Shown here piece after piece: positions 1-5,967 of a stretch of DNA of 6,651 bases (position 1 is the first letter of the stretch; each line of letters begins with the position of its first letter). Position numbers and translations under genes: made by a program. Source of the stretch: RGIG3009 sp045590855 (lineage in GTDB: Bacteria > Bacillota > Clostridia > Oscillospirales > Acutalibacteraceae); NCBI GenBank assembly GCA_045590855.1, contig JAZNRV010000076.1, positions 1 to 6,651 of the forward strand, in the 5' to 3' direction. The notes under the pieces are model-generated. The model saw nothing but the letters and a program-made list of their open reading frames with translations. It made no database searches and was not told the origin of the DNA.

Positions 1-800
1 TTTACCATGTCCATACCGACGGATTTAATGATTTTATATCCACCCAAAGAAGTTCCGACTGACATGAGCAAAGAGCAAAGAAGCATCATCCAAAAGGGTG
101 GTGTCACGTTACCGGTAGCATTGTTTCCATTGGCAAACGCCATACCTAAAATGAGAACGCCCATAAATTTTTGTCCGTCTTGCGCGCCGTGCATAAACGA
201 CATGGCGGCTCCGCCAAAAATTTGTGCGCCTTTGAAAAATCCGGTAGTTTTGCGTCGGTCGGTTTTGCGAAAGAAAAATTCGGTTAATTTGGTAAAGAAG
301 AAACCGGCGGCAAAACCCAAAACGGAAGAAAGTAGCAAACCATAAAGTACTTTTACCCATTCCGCACCGTTAATACCGCCAAAACCATTATGTAAAGCAA
401 TGGCAGCACCCGACAATCCCGCAATTAGTGCATGACTTTCACTGGTGGGAATTCCAAAATACCATGCCACTGTTGCCCACAAAATAATAGCAAATAATGC
501 AGCGCACAAAGCTGTGGTGGCTTCGGCTGTATTATCACCAAAATCCACCATATTTTTGATTGTCATTGCCACTGTGGAATTGACAATCGTCATAACCAAT
601 ACACCCAAGAAGTTAAAAACCGCCGACATCAGCACGGCTGTTTTGGGCTTCATAGAGCGTGTAGCAACGCAAGTGGCAATGGCGTTGGGTGCGTCTGTCC
701 ATCCATTCACAAAAATGACGCCCAATGTCAATAGTACTGTCACTAAAAACATGGGGTTTTGCCACATTTGTTGTAAAAAATGAGAAAAGTTTAGCAACAC
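1..800 (-). CDS. pit: PiT-family inorganic phosphate transporter (3' end missing)
   Basis: Low-affinity inorganic phosphate symporter of the plasma membrane (PiT family, driven by H+ or Na+). I translated 266 residues from the minus strand; the gene runs off the left edge, and family members of this type are usually about 330 residues, so roughly the last fifth is missing. Visible are the first PiT signature, GWTDAPNAIATCV (residues 33-45), the second one, HGAQDGQK (204-211), and several hydrophobic spans (about 16-33, 53-75, 97-116, 150-170, 213-225, 235-255) separated by a basic cytoplasmic loop around 178-190. The start is a GTG at 800, chosen because AAGGGGG lies 6 nt upstream; the downstream ATG (residue 12) has no such site. 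The gene has its own upstream gap and seems to be transcribed alone at this end. PiT genes are often paired with a PhoU-like DUF47 gene, but none is visible here. Family call is firm; the ion used cannot be read. Confidence 0.93.
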   Translation of the reverse strand, partial: MLLNFSHFLQQMWQNPMFLVTVLLTLGVIFVNGWTDAPNAIATCVATRSMKPKTAVLMSAVFNFLGVLVMTIVNSTVAMTIKNMVDFGDNTAEATTALCAALFAIILWATVAWYFGIPTSESHALIAGLSGAAIALHNGFGGINGAEWVKVLYGLLLSSVLGFAAGFFFTKLTEFFFRKTDRRKTTGFFKGAQIFGGAAMSFMHGAQDGQKFMGVLILGMAFANGNNATGNVTPPFWMMLLCSLLMSVGTSLGGYKIIKSVGMDMV

Positions 801-806
801 TGAGTT

Positions 807-813
807 CCCCCTT
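807..813 (-). promoter_or_regulatory. Ribosome binding site that sets the GTG start of pit
   Basis: AAGGGGG on the minus strand, 6 nt before the GTG at 800. It supports the GTG start over the in-frame ATG eleven codons later. Confidence 0.7.
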
Positions 814-833
814 GTGTGATTGTATCGAAAATT

Positions 834-862
834 ATTTTATCATATAAACCGTTTAAAAACAA
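834..862 (-). promoter_or_regulatory. Probable sigma-A promoter for pit
   Basis: Minus-strand TTGTTT (857-862), a 17-nt spacer and TAAAAT (834-839), about 35 nt upstream of the GTG start. A second -10-like hexamer, TACAAT, lies at 819-824 but has a poor -35. The assignment rests on motif match only. Confidence 0.45.
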
Positions 863-883
863 GCATAATCGTTATAAAAGCGC

Positions 884-921
884 AAAAAAGTGCCGCTTAA
901 AATATAAAGCGGCACTTTTTT
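884..921 (-). terminator. Rho-independent terminator of the zinc-ribbon gene
   Basis: Perfect 15-bp inverted repeat, AAAAAAGTGCCGCTT (884-898) and AAGCGGCACTTTTTT (907-921), with an 8-nt AT loop. On the minus strand the GC-rich stem ends in six T residues, a textbook terminator. It begins inside the TAA stop (920-922) of the gene it ends. The plus-strand reading also ends in a T tract, so it could work in both directions, but I see no plus-strand gene feeding it. Confidence 0.85.
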
Positions 922-1429
922 ATTTTAAGAAATCCAAGCTGCGAATGATAGCCGGTTCTTTTGCTTTTCCGCCACAAATTTGGAAAAAGCATACGATTTT
1001 TACAATTAATAAAGCAAACATAAAAATAGCATAAGCAATAATGGCAATTCCTGTCCAGAAAAGTAATACCATTCCGATGGAAGCCAAAATTTCTACTACC
1101 GTAAATTTTAAAGCTTGGCGCACGTGGAAAGCAGCGTACGGAGAATTATTACCGACCAACAGCGCAATAATAATACCGATAGCGCCCATCAAATACACCA
1201 GCATGGAGACCACTTTGTTTTCCGAAATATCTTTGGGATCAAATTCGGCCGTGTGGTCATACGGGTCAAACACCGGGGCATAGGGCGGTGTTGGTGACTG
1301 GTAATAGTTTTGTTGCGGTGGGGTATAGGTGCTTTGTGCAGTATCTTCGGTAGCAAAAGGTGTACCACAATGGCAACAAAAAACCGCTGTGTCTTCTGCT
1401 TGGTTGTTACAATGAGTGCACGTTTTCAA
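920..1429 (-). CDS. Zinc-ribbon membrane protein, DUF4870/Tic20-like
   Basis: Protein of 169 residues with an N-terminal zinc ribbon and a C-terminal membrane domain. The ribbon has paired cysteines C4/C7 and C18/C21 in the pattern CxxC...FCxxCG. A Pro/Gln/Tyr-rich flexible linker follows (about 30-62), then about three membrane spans (73-92, 110-130, 132-152). The loop between the first two carries YAAFHVRQALKF (98-109), the FHxxQAL motif typical of DUF4870/Tic20-like proteins. The biochemical role of this family is unknown, and I do not assign one. The start is a TTG at 1429, chosen because AAGGAGG sits 8 nt upstream and the ribbon begins at once (MKTCTHC). The gene is a single unit with a good promoter upstream and a strong terminator at its stop. 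It is divergent from the bile salt hydrolase, sharing a gap of about 90 nt. Confidence 0.88.
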   Translation of the reverse strand: MKTCTHCNNQAEDTAVFCCHCGTPFATEDTAQSTYTPPQQNYYQSPTPPYAPVFDPYDHTAEFDPKDISENKVVSMLVYLMGAIGIIIALLVGNNSPYAAFHVRQALKFTVVEILASIGMVLLFWTGIAIIAYAIFMFALLIVKIVCFFQICGGKAKEPAIIRSLDFLK

Positions 1430-1437
1430 AAAGAAAA

Positions 1438-1444
1438 CCTCCTT
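1438..1444 (-). promoter_or_regulatory. Ribosome binding site for the TTG start at 1429
   Basis: Minus-strand AAGGAGG, 8 nt before the TTG codon. Without this site the TTG would be doubtful. It places the zinc ribbon at the extreme N-terminus. Confidence 0.75.
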
Positions 1445-1472
1445 TTTAGACTTTCTGTTACCAATATATCAT
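1445..1472 (+). promoter_or_regulatory. Possible promoter for the bile salt hydrolase, overlapping the divergent one
   Basis: Plus-strand TATCAT (1467-1472) with a weak -35, TTTAGA (1445-1450), 16 nt upstream. The -10 overlaps the -10 of the minus-strand promoter by two bases, so the two polymerases could not bind together. Weak motif support. A second TAAAAT at 1501-1506 is too close to the ribosome binding site to be a useful -10. Confidence 0.3.
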
Positions 1473-1491
1473 TTTTTCGACAAAATTTCAA
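1463..1491 (-). promoter_or_regulatory. Sigma-A promoter for the zinc-ribbon gene
   Basis: Minus-strand TTGAAA (1486-1491), 17-nt spacer, TATATT (1463-1468), with TGA just before the -10, giving an extended -10 element. The start codon lies about 34 nt downstream of the -10. This is one of the best promoter matches in the window. Confidence 0.7.
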
Positions 1492-1520
1492 GTTTCTTAA
1501 TAAAATAATAGGAGAATTGT

Positions 1521-2450
1521 ATGTGTACAGCAGTTTATGACAACAAAAATCTACTCTTTGGCAGAACACTTGATTTAGAATATTCTTATAACGAAGCGGT
1601 TGTTATTACTCCTCAAAATTTTATGGTATCATTACGGCGCGAAAAACCGTTTGTTACGAAATATGCTGTCATCGGTATGGGGATAGAACGGCAAAGTTTT
1701 CCACTTTATTACGATGCGGTAAACGAAACGGGACTTGCCATGGCAGCACTCAATTTTCCCAAAAGCGCGCGATATTTTGAAGAAAAGCAAGGGGAGTTGA
1801 ACCTTGCTCCGTTTGAGCTGTTACCGTATATTCTTGGACAATGTAAAAATATTGACGAGGCAATGCCCCTTTTGAGAAAGTTAAATATATGCAACATTTC
1901 GTTTTCAAAAGACTATCCCGTGACCTCTCTTCATTGGATACTGGCTGATAAAACCCGTTGTATCGTAATTGAATCGGTAAAGGAAGGGTTAACAATATAT
2001 GAAAATAATATTGGTGTCATGACAAACGAGCCGCCCTTTTCGTACCACCAAACACGATTGGAAGATTTTTCGCGACTTTCTGTGAACGAGAACAGTAAGG
2101 CGTATACCCGCGGTCTTGCATCCTATGGATTACCGGGTGATTTTTCATCGGTTTCTCGTTTTGTACGGGCTTCGTTTCTTCTTAAAAACTCTTTGGTAAA
2201 GGGAAATGCCGTTACATCGTTTTATAAAACACTTGACAACGTCAGTGTACCGTGCGGCGCAATTGTCCTTCAAAACGGAAAAACCGTTATTACACAATAT
2301 TCCTCGTGTATGGATATGGCAAACGGCGTTTATTATTATAAAACCTATGGTAACTCACGTATCTGTGGAGTACGACTTTCCAAAGAAAAAGCGGATAGCC
2401 TTATCAGCTATCCGCTTGTCACAGAACAAGATATTTTGTTTTTTGAATAA
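1521..2450 (+). CDS. bsh: Choloylglycine hydrolase (bile salt hydrolase)
   Basis: Cytoplasmic N-terminal-nucleophile hydrolase of 309 residues, close to the usual length of Gram-positive bile salt hydrolases, which cleave the amide of glycine- or taurine-conjugated bile acids. The protein begins MC, so removal of Met exposes the catalytic Cys2. The other expected active-site residues are present: R15 and D18 in FGRTLD, N78 in ALNFP, N169 in MTNEPPF, and R213 in SSVSRFVR. The GLPGD stretch (203-207) precedes the last one, as in characterised enzymes. N78 in an NFP context fits bile salt hydrolases; penicillin V acylases usually carry Tyr there. SLHWILADK (136-144) is also typical. The ATG has a GGAG site 6 nt upstream. 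The gene has no partner; it is divergent from a membrane protein and convergent with the glycosidase-like gene at zero spacing. It suggests a gut-living host. Preference for glycine or taurine conjugates cannot be told. Confidence 0.92.
   Translation: MCTAVYDNKNLLFGRTLDLEYSYNEAVVITPQNFMVSLRREKPFVTKYAVIGMGIERQSFPLYYDAVNETGLAMAALNFPKSARYFEEKQGELNLAPFELLPYILGQCKNIDEAMPLLRKLNICNISFSKDYPVTSLHWILADKTRCIVIESVKEGLTIYENNIGVMTNEPPFSYHQTRLEDFSRLSVNENSKAYTRGLASYGLPGDFSSVSRFVRASFLLKNSLVKGNAVTSFYKTLDNVSVPCGAIVLQNGKTVITQYSSCMDMANGVYYYKTYGNSRICGVRLSKEKADSLISYPLVTEQDILFFE
2382..2417 (-). terminator. Terminator of the glycosidase-like gene, embedded in the bsh coding sequence
   Basis: Perfect 11-bp inverted repeat AAGCGGATAGC (2389-2399) and GCTATCCGCTT (2407-2417) with a 7-nt loop. 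On the minus strand the stem runs straight into TTTTTCTTT, a proper U tract, 34 nt after the TGA stop of the minus-strand gene. On the plus strand no U tract follows at once. It encodes residues 290-299 of the bile salt hydrolase. Confidence 0.72.
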
Positions 2451-4616
2451 TCAGATTACTTTTGCTTGAGATAGTGCCTCTCTTAGCTCGTCGTGCGAAA
2501 GGGAAGTGGCAAGATAGGCAGAAGAAGAAACGTCCAAGATAATATTGCCGTCTTTTTCTTCAAGAGGAAGTTGTTCTCTTGTTAAGTCACTAAAATATTC
2601 GGTGTTATCTTTTGAAATCGGTATACTGATTTTTGCCGAGCCTGTATTATGCCAAATAAGAGCGTAACTTTTGCCGTTTCGTTCGAGAGTAAAAGCATAC
2701 AGTTCTTGAGAATCGGAACAGAAATTTGTAAGCTCAAAATATTCGTTGAGTTCGTAATTTCCCTTTTCATCGACAAACAAGGTATATTCTTTGCCGGGTA
2801 CTTTGATTAACTCTTGTTGTTCCGGTGTTAACAGATTGTTCTTGCGAACGTCTTCCCAACGGCGCATCACTTCAAAAATGTCAGCAACACGAGCATGATT
2901 ATTAAAACGTTCGAGGTTGGATTGTATTGTAGCGGGGCTGTTCCAACCGTGCGCATGACTCGTTCCGTATTCGTAAATATCACGGCGAGTATCGTCATAA
3001 AAAGCCCACCAGCCGAAATTAAGCCGCGTAAAATCCTGACACATAAATTCGGATTCCGTCAAAGGATGAACATCAATCATTCTCTTGAACATATCCGTTG
3101 CGAAGATGTCAAAAGCGTTAGCACCGCTAAGAAAATGCCAGTTAAAATGTGCTTTTGCCGCACCTTCGCAGAATTTCGGGCTGGTAGCAAGTTTTTTAAT
3201 CACGCGATATTGTGCGTTGGGAACATGATATTCATACGGTTTGTTTGTACCTTCCGAACCGTCAAAATAAATAAATTCAAACCCAAGGTCATATATTTTG
3301 GCGATGTCGTCAGCAATTTCGTCTTGAAGGTCTGTGTTTTGGTCAATATAAGCACTGTTAGCGCAATACTCGCTAACGTCAAAAATGCCGCCGATGATAC
3401 CGGCTTCATGCGGGGTAACCGTAGTATCCCAGTACCCACGTTTAACGCCGTAAAAATGATAAGGCGGTTCTGTCGAAAAACCATCGTAATACATAAGTTC
3501 TCCGCCAAATTTAAGCACACGTCGATTTTCGTGCTTTAAAGCATTTTTTGGGTTTTGTGCCACATAAATTTTATCGTCATCGATACCAAGCGATTTTGTC
3601 AACGTATAATACTCAATAATATTCAAACGCGGGTCAACAACCGGTGTAATATATTTCGTTGCTTTTCCGATATGAGTGTGCAAAAAATGGAATCCGGGTG
3701 TAATGCCGGCGGCTTTAATTTTATCAATTACCGCTTTGAGCTCGTCATAACTGTTAGCATACGGTTTGCTGATGGAATAATCCCCGCAACTGTCATAAAT
3801 TACATCATCATTCACCTCGGAACAGATGCCTTCGTAATAAACGAGCATGCAAGAAAAACCGCCCATTTTAGCGTATTTGATATGTTCGTCAACACTTTCA
3901 GGGGTCAGCCTGTCTACCCAATAAACCGAACGGTTAATCATATCGCTTCTGCGGCTTTCTACACCAAGCGGCAAATCATAGTCGTGTTCGAATTTATCCA
4001 CGGCATCAAGAAATTCTTCTTTTCCGCCACTGACAATCAAAGTAGCAGTTGTCCCTTCCAACTGAACCGATTTTTGAACATCCGCTGTTAATATTCTGTA
4101 ATCTTTTCGTTTTTCGGAATCAATCATCGTTTCGGGCGTGGCGGCAATCACAGCAACACTTGAGTTATCATCCCACATAACATTGAGCCATTGACCGAAA
4201 TTTTTTCTGGTCTTAATGGGAAGTTGCAAAAGACGAAATTCTTCCACAGGGGGCATATCCATCGAAAGAAAAACGTGTTCTTTGTTGGGATACAGTAATT
4301 CTGTCAGCGTAAACGAAATGTATTCGTCTTGAATATCCACCGTGATGCGAGCACTGCAAGGGATAATTTCAAAACTTACGGTAAGAACATTATCTTCCAT
4401 AATAAGTTTATCCGCTTGAAAAGCCGTTTTTTTGTTCATGTGAGAAAGTTTGATTTCGTTGTTAAACGGGCGATTTTGTGTCAGTGAAAAAAGGGGAATT
4501 TCTTCTCCTAAAATCAATAACTCCTCGTTTGTCTTTTTGTGAACGAGACTTTTCACAATGGCATTTTCAGTGAGAGTAAGTCGAAAATTTTTGTTTTCTA
4601 AAATAATGTTGCTCAT
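2451..4616 (-). CDS. Large cytoplasmic glycosidase-like protein (predicted TIM barrel)
   Basis: Protein of 721 residues without signal peptide, so predicted cytoplasmic. I do not recognise its exact family. Residues 1-210 look like an all-beta N-terminal domain of the kind that precedes alpha-galactosidase-type barrels. From about 229 the alternation of strands and helices suggests a TIM barrel: VYWVDRLTPE, CMLVYYEG, GITPGFHFLHTHIGK (304-318), VVDPRL, ELMYYDGF, and FEFIYFDGSEG (446-456), in which D452 sits at the end of a strand, as does the nucleophile of many retaining glycosidases; E455 and the later WHF, DVH and HAHGWNS segments could line the pocket. Residues 605-705 look like a C-terminal beta domain. 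Possible relatives are clan GH-D (GH27/36) or the cytoplasmic GH129 and GH101 group, which act on alpha-linked galactosides or GalNAc; this is inference. AAGAAGG lies 7 nt before the ATG. No transporter or regulator gene sits beside it. Confidence 0.6.
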   Translation of the reverse strand: MSNIILENKNFRLTLTENAIVKSLVHKKTNEELLILGEEIPLFSLTQNRPFNNEIKLSHMNKKTAFQADKLIMEDNVLTVSFEIIPCSARITVDIQDEYISFTLTELLYPNKEHVFLSMDMPPVEEFRLLQLPIKTRKNFGQWLNVMWDDNSSVAVIAATPETMIDSEKRKDYRILTADVQKSVQLEGTTATLIVSGGKEEFLDAVDKFEHDYDLPLGVESRRSDMINRSVYWVDRLTPESVDEHIKYAKMGGFSCMLVYYEGICSEVNDDVIYDSCGDYSISKPYANSYDELKAVIDKIKAAGITPGFHFLHTHIGKATKYITPVVDPRLNIIEYYTLTKSLGIDDDKIYVAQNPKNALKHENRRVLKFGGELMYYDGFSTEPPYHFYGVKRGYWDTTVTPHEAGIIGGIFDVSEYCANSAYIDQNTDLQDEIADDIAKIYDLGFEFIYFDGSEGTNKPYEYHVPNAQYRVIKKLATSPKFCEGAAKAHFNWHFLSGANAFDIFATDMFKRMIDVHPLTESEFMCQDFTRLNFGWWAFYDDTRRDIYEYGTSHAHGWNSPATIQSNLERFNNHARVADIFEVMRRWEDVRKNNLLTPEQQELIKVPGKEYTLFVDEKGNYELNEYFELTNFCSDSQELYAFTLERNGKSYALIWHNTGSAKISIPISKDNTEYFSDLTREQLPLEEKDGNIILDVSSSAYLATSLSHDELREALSQAKVI

Positions 4617-4640
4617 AACTGTACCTTCTTTTTATTTTTT

Positions 4641-4669
4641 TGATAATAGCAATTCATAAATCATGTCAA
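4641..4669 (-). promoter_or_regulatory. Probable promoter of the glycosidase-like gene
   Basis: Minus-strand TTGACA (4664-4669), a perfect -35. The -10 is either TATTAT (4643-4648) with a short 15-nt spacer or TTATCA (4641-4646) with 17 nt. The ATG lies about 25 nt beyond. Poor spacing or a poor -10 suggests activation or low basal use. Confidence 0.5.
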
Positions 4670-4686
4670 CATAAAGTTGGATATCA

Positions 4687-4701
4687 ATAGTGCAACACTA
4701 T
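4687..4701. promoter_or_regulatory. Palindrome upstream of the glycosidase-like gene, possible operator
   Basis: ATAGTG-CAA-CACTAT, a perfect 6-bp dyad with a 3-nt centre, 17 nt upstream of the -35 of the minus-strand gene. Its position and size fit a dimeric regulator (activator from its location). The symmetry does not extend outwards. It could also be chance. Confidence 0.3.
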
Positions 4702-4823
4702 CATAAAACAGCGCCTTTGTCAATGATATAACCGCAAAAACAGAATATAAATTAACATAAAGTTTGCATATATTAATCTCGTTGATTTTGACTCAATTTC
4801 CACAAGATAATGAAACAAAAATC

Positions 4824-4861
4824 AAGAAAACCGATACACCTTTTGGTGTATCGGTTTTCTT
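4824..4861 (-). terminator. Terminator of the initiator tRNA gene
   Basis: Perfect 17-bp inverted repeat (4824-4840 and 4845-4861) with a TTTT/AAAA loop. The stem begins at the base next to the encoded CCA of the tRNA. On the minus strand the stem ends in TTTTCTT followed by GATTTTTG. The precursor would have almost no 3' single-stranded trailer between CCA and hairpin. Confidence 0.85.
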
Positions 4862-4936
<75 letters not shown>

Positions 4937-4962
4937 ATATATGTTGTCCTTAGGACTTTTTT

Positions 4963-4991
4963 ATTATAACAAAAAAAAAACCGCTTGTCAA
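4963..4991 (-). promoter_or_regulatory. Consensus sigma-A promoter of the initiator tRNA
   Basis: Minus-strand TTGACA (4986-4991), a 17-nt spacer containing a run of ten T, and TATAAT (4963-4968): a perfect match to consensus. Transcription would start near 4956, about 20 nt before the mature tRNA. The leader holds a short palindrome, GTCCTAAGGAC. Confidence 0.85.
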
Positions 4992-5307
4992 CACAAAAAT
5001 CAAGACTTTATCATTAAAAAATACGATAATAGGGAAGAGGGCTCTAAAACGTAGAAAACTTTTAATAGTTTGCAGCCTTTATAATAAATTTAACTATCAA
5101 TGTAATTACCGTTAATTTTTTTTAATATTTTTCACTCGTAAAAAACGGGTTGCTTAACCATTGAAAACAAATTCTAAAAAATCATTATTTATTAAGTTTA
5201 ACTTAAAAACGGATATTTATTATGTTAATCTTCTTTGCGCAATCATATCAAAGGGAAGGTCATATTCACAATATACTCTACTATACAAAATGAATATTCA
5301 GGAAAAG
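4992..5307. other. AT-rich gap with no gene; likely junction between chromosome and prophage
   Basis: About 316 nt between the tRNA promoter and the terminator of the phage-type repressor. I see no credible reading frame with a ribosome binding site on either strand. A small hairpin, ACTCGT-AAAAA-ACGGGT with one G-T pair, lies at 5134-5150, and a short palindrome AAGTTTAACTT near 5197-5207. The left attachment site should lie here if the right side is an integrated phage, but the matching right end is outside the window, so it cannot be placed. The tRNA 3' end is on the far side, so integration into the tRNA is unlikely. Confidence 0.4.
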
Positions 5308-5337
5308 AAAACACCACTTTTTAGAAAGTGGTGTTTT
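5308..5337 (-). terminator. Terminator of the XRE repressor gene
   Basis: Perfect 13-bp inverted repeat AAAACACCACTTT (5308-5320) and AAAGTGGTGTTTT (5325-5337) around a 4-nt loop. It lies 28 nt after the repressor stop codon. The minus strand ends in TTTTCTTTT. The plus strand also ends in a T run, so it may insulate both sides of the element. Confidence 0.8.
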
Positions 5338-5365
5338 TTGCGTTTATTTGCCCCATTTTGGCTTT

Positions 5366-5587
5366 TTACCGCTTGGGGTAGGGTAAACCCTCTGGCAAAC
5401 CGAGTATGTAGTCTGCTGATACGTTAAGATATGCGCATATTTGCGGTAAGTATACAACGGGCATTACGTTGACACCTTTTTCATATCGCGCGTATTGTTG
5501 TTGTTTGATTCCAAGGTGGTTTGCGATTTCTTTCTGCGTAATGTTTTTGCAATCTCTTATCCATGAAATTCTCTCGTTGTAGTACAT
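5366..5587 (-). CDS. Small XRE/Cro-type repressor, probable phage lysogeny regulator
   Basis: DNA-binding protein of 73 residues that is almost entirely one XRE helix-turn-helix domain. TQKEIANHLGIKQQQYARYEKG (residues 17-38, split as TQKEIANHLG and IKQQQYARYEKG) is the classical HTH with the conserved Gln and the RYEKG end. NVSADYILGL (55-64) is the usual closing helix. A short Pro-rich tail follows. No peptidase or dimerisation domain of the CI/LexA kind is present, so RecA-driven self-cleavage is not expected. I chose the ATG at 5587 because GAGGTGA lies just upstream; a GTG at 5596 would add three residues but sits inside that binding site. The gene faces the coat-protein operon across a gap with three dyad repeats, so it most likely represses that operon and perhaps itself. 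Family firm, phage role inferred. Confidence 0.87.
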   Translation of the reverse strand: MYYNERISWIRDCKNITQKEIANHLGIKQQQYARYEKGVNVMPVVYLPQICAYLNVSADYILGLPEGLPYPKR

Positions 5588-5592
5588 CTTTA

Positions 5593-5599
5593 TCACCTC
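5593..5599 (-). promoter_or_regulatory. Ribosome binding site that sets the repressor start
   Basis: Minus-strand GAGGTGA ending 5 nt before the ATG at 5587. The alternative GTG start falls within this site, which argues against it. Confidence 0.7.
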
Positions 5600-5620
5600 A
5601 TAAATTTTTTACCACGATTT

Positions 5621-5684
5621 ACAACAAAAGTGTTGACTTATGAACAGATGTGTTGTAATATAGAGGTGACAACAGATGTGTTGT
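5621..5684. promoter_or_regulatory. Three operator-like dyads, ACAACA-N4-TGTTGT
   Basis: Site 1 (5621-5636): ACAACA-AAAG-TGTTGA. Site 2 (5641-5656): TGAACA-GATG-TGTTGT. Site 3 (5669-5684): ACAACA-GATG-TGTTGT, a perfect 6-bp dyad. Centres are 20 and 28 bp apart, close to two and just under three helical turns. Sites 2 and 3 share the 14-nt direct repeat AACAGATGTGTTGT. Site 1 covers the -35, site 2 the spacer up to the -10, and site 3 the start of transcription. Sites of this size suit a small XRE dimer such as the one encoded next door. Confidence 0.7.
5633..5661 (+). promoter_or_regulatory. Promoter of the phage-type operon
   Basis: TTGACT (5633-5638), 17-nt spacer, TAATAT (5656-5661). It is fully covered by the dyad repeats and lies about 55 nt before the first gene. 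The opposite promoter for the repressor is not clear; candidates on the minus strand are weak and would overlap site 1. Confidence 0.65.
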
Positions 5685-5721
5685 TAGTGAATTCTAATGC
5701 AGAGAAAAGGAGTAGAGAAAA

Positions 5722-5967
5722 ATGACAATCAAAGTAGTAGGTATCGAAAATCAAGATTACAAGTTGGACAACGGCTATGCATTCAAAGGCAAGAAAATCC
5801 ACTGCGTAGACCTCGACAGCGAAAAGAAAGGCTTGGTAGGCAACTTAACCACGGTATTCAAAATCGCAGACGACTCACCACTTGCGGTGATACCGATAGA
5901 AATCGGCGGGGAATATACAGTATTCTTCAACCAAAAAGGCGCACTCGATTATATTACAGCAAACTAA
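5722..5967 (+). CDS. 81-residue protein, candidate gene V-like single-stranded DNA-binding protein
   Basis: First gene of the phage-type operon; no membrane span or signal peptide. I do not recognise it by close similarity. Its pattern resembles the Ff phage gene V protein (87 residues), an OB-fold protein that coats single-stranded phage DNA. Shared features by eye: an N-terminal IKV strand, a KGKK segment (22-25) where gene V has QGKP, CVDLDSE (28-34) where gene V has YVDLGNE, a KI strand (47-48), and GGEYTVFF (62-69) where gene V has GLYTVHL. Position also fits: gene V lies just upstream of the coat genes in Ff phages. The protein is rich in predicted strands with a short closing helix. 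AAGGAG lies 9 nt before the ATG. An alternative is an inovirus protein of unknown role. Coding is firm; function is inferred. Confidence 0.75.
   Translation: MTIKVVGIENQDYKLDNGYAFKGKKIHCVDLDSEKKGLVGNLTTVFKIADDSPLAVIPIEIGGEYTVFFNQKGALDYITAN

Noticed and set aside
7..783. Plus-strand frames at 7-345 and 445-783
   Set aside because: They are antisense shadows of the phosphate transporter, whose minus-strand frame carries both PiT signatures.
1521..2450. Penicillin V acylase as the identity of the choloylglycine-family enzyme
   Set aside because: Residue 78 is Asn in an NFP context, whereas penicillin V acylases usually have Tyr here, and the GLPGD and SLHW segments are those of bile salt hydrolases.
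2895..4091. Two long open frames on the plus strand, 2895-3539 and 3555-4091
   Set aside because: They are antisense to the glycosidase-like gene, have no convincing ribosome binding sites, and read as low-complexity composition without recognisable domains.
5074..5101. Possible dif-like XerCD site in the gap left of the repressor
   Set aside because: It has a TATAATA core, but the right half does not resemble the XerD-binding arm TTATGTNAA, and no partner site is visible. The match is no better than expected in AT-rich DNA.
5161..5427. Plus-strand frame of 88 codons starting with TTG
   Set aside because: No ribosome binding site; it crosses the repressor terminator and runs antisense into the repressor.
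5643..5684. The 14-nt direct repeat as the start of a CRISPR array
   Set aside because: There are only two exact copies 28 bp apart, each part of a dyad over a promoter, which fits operators.
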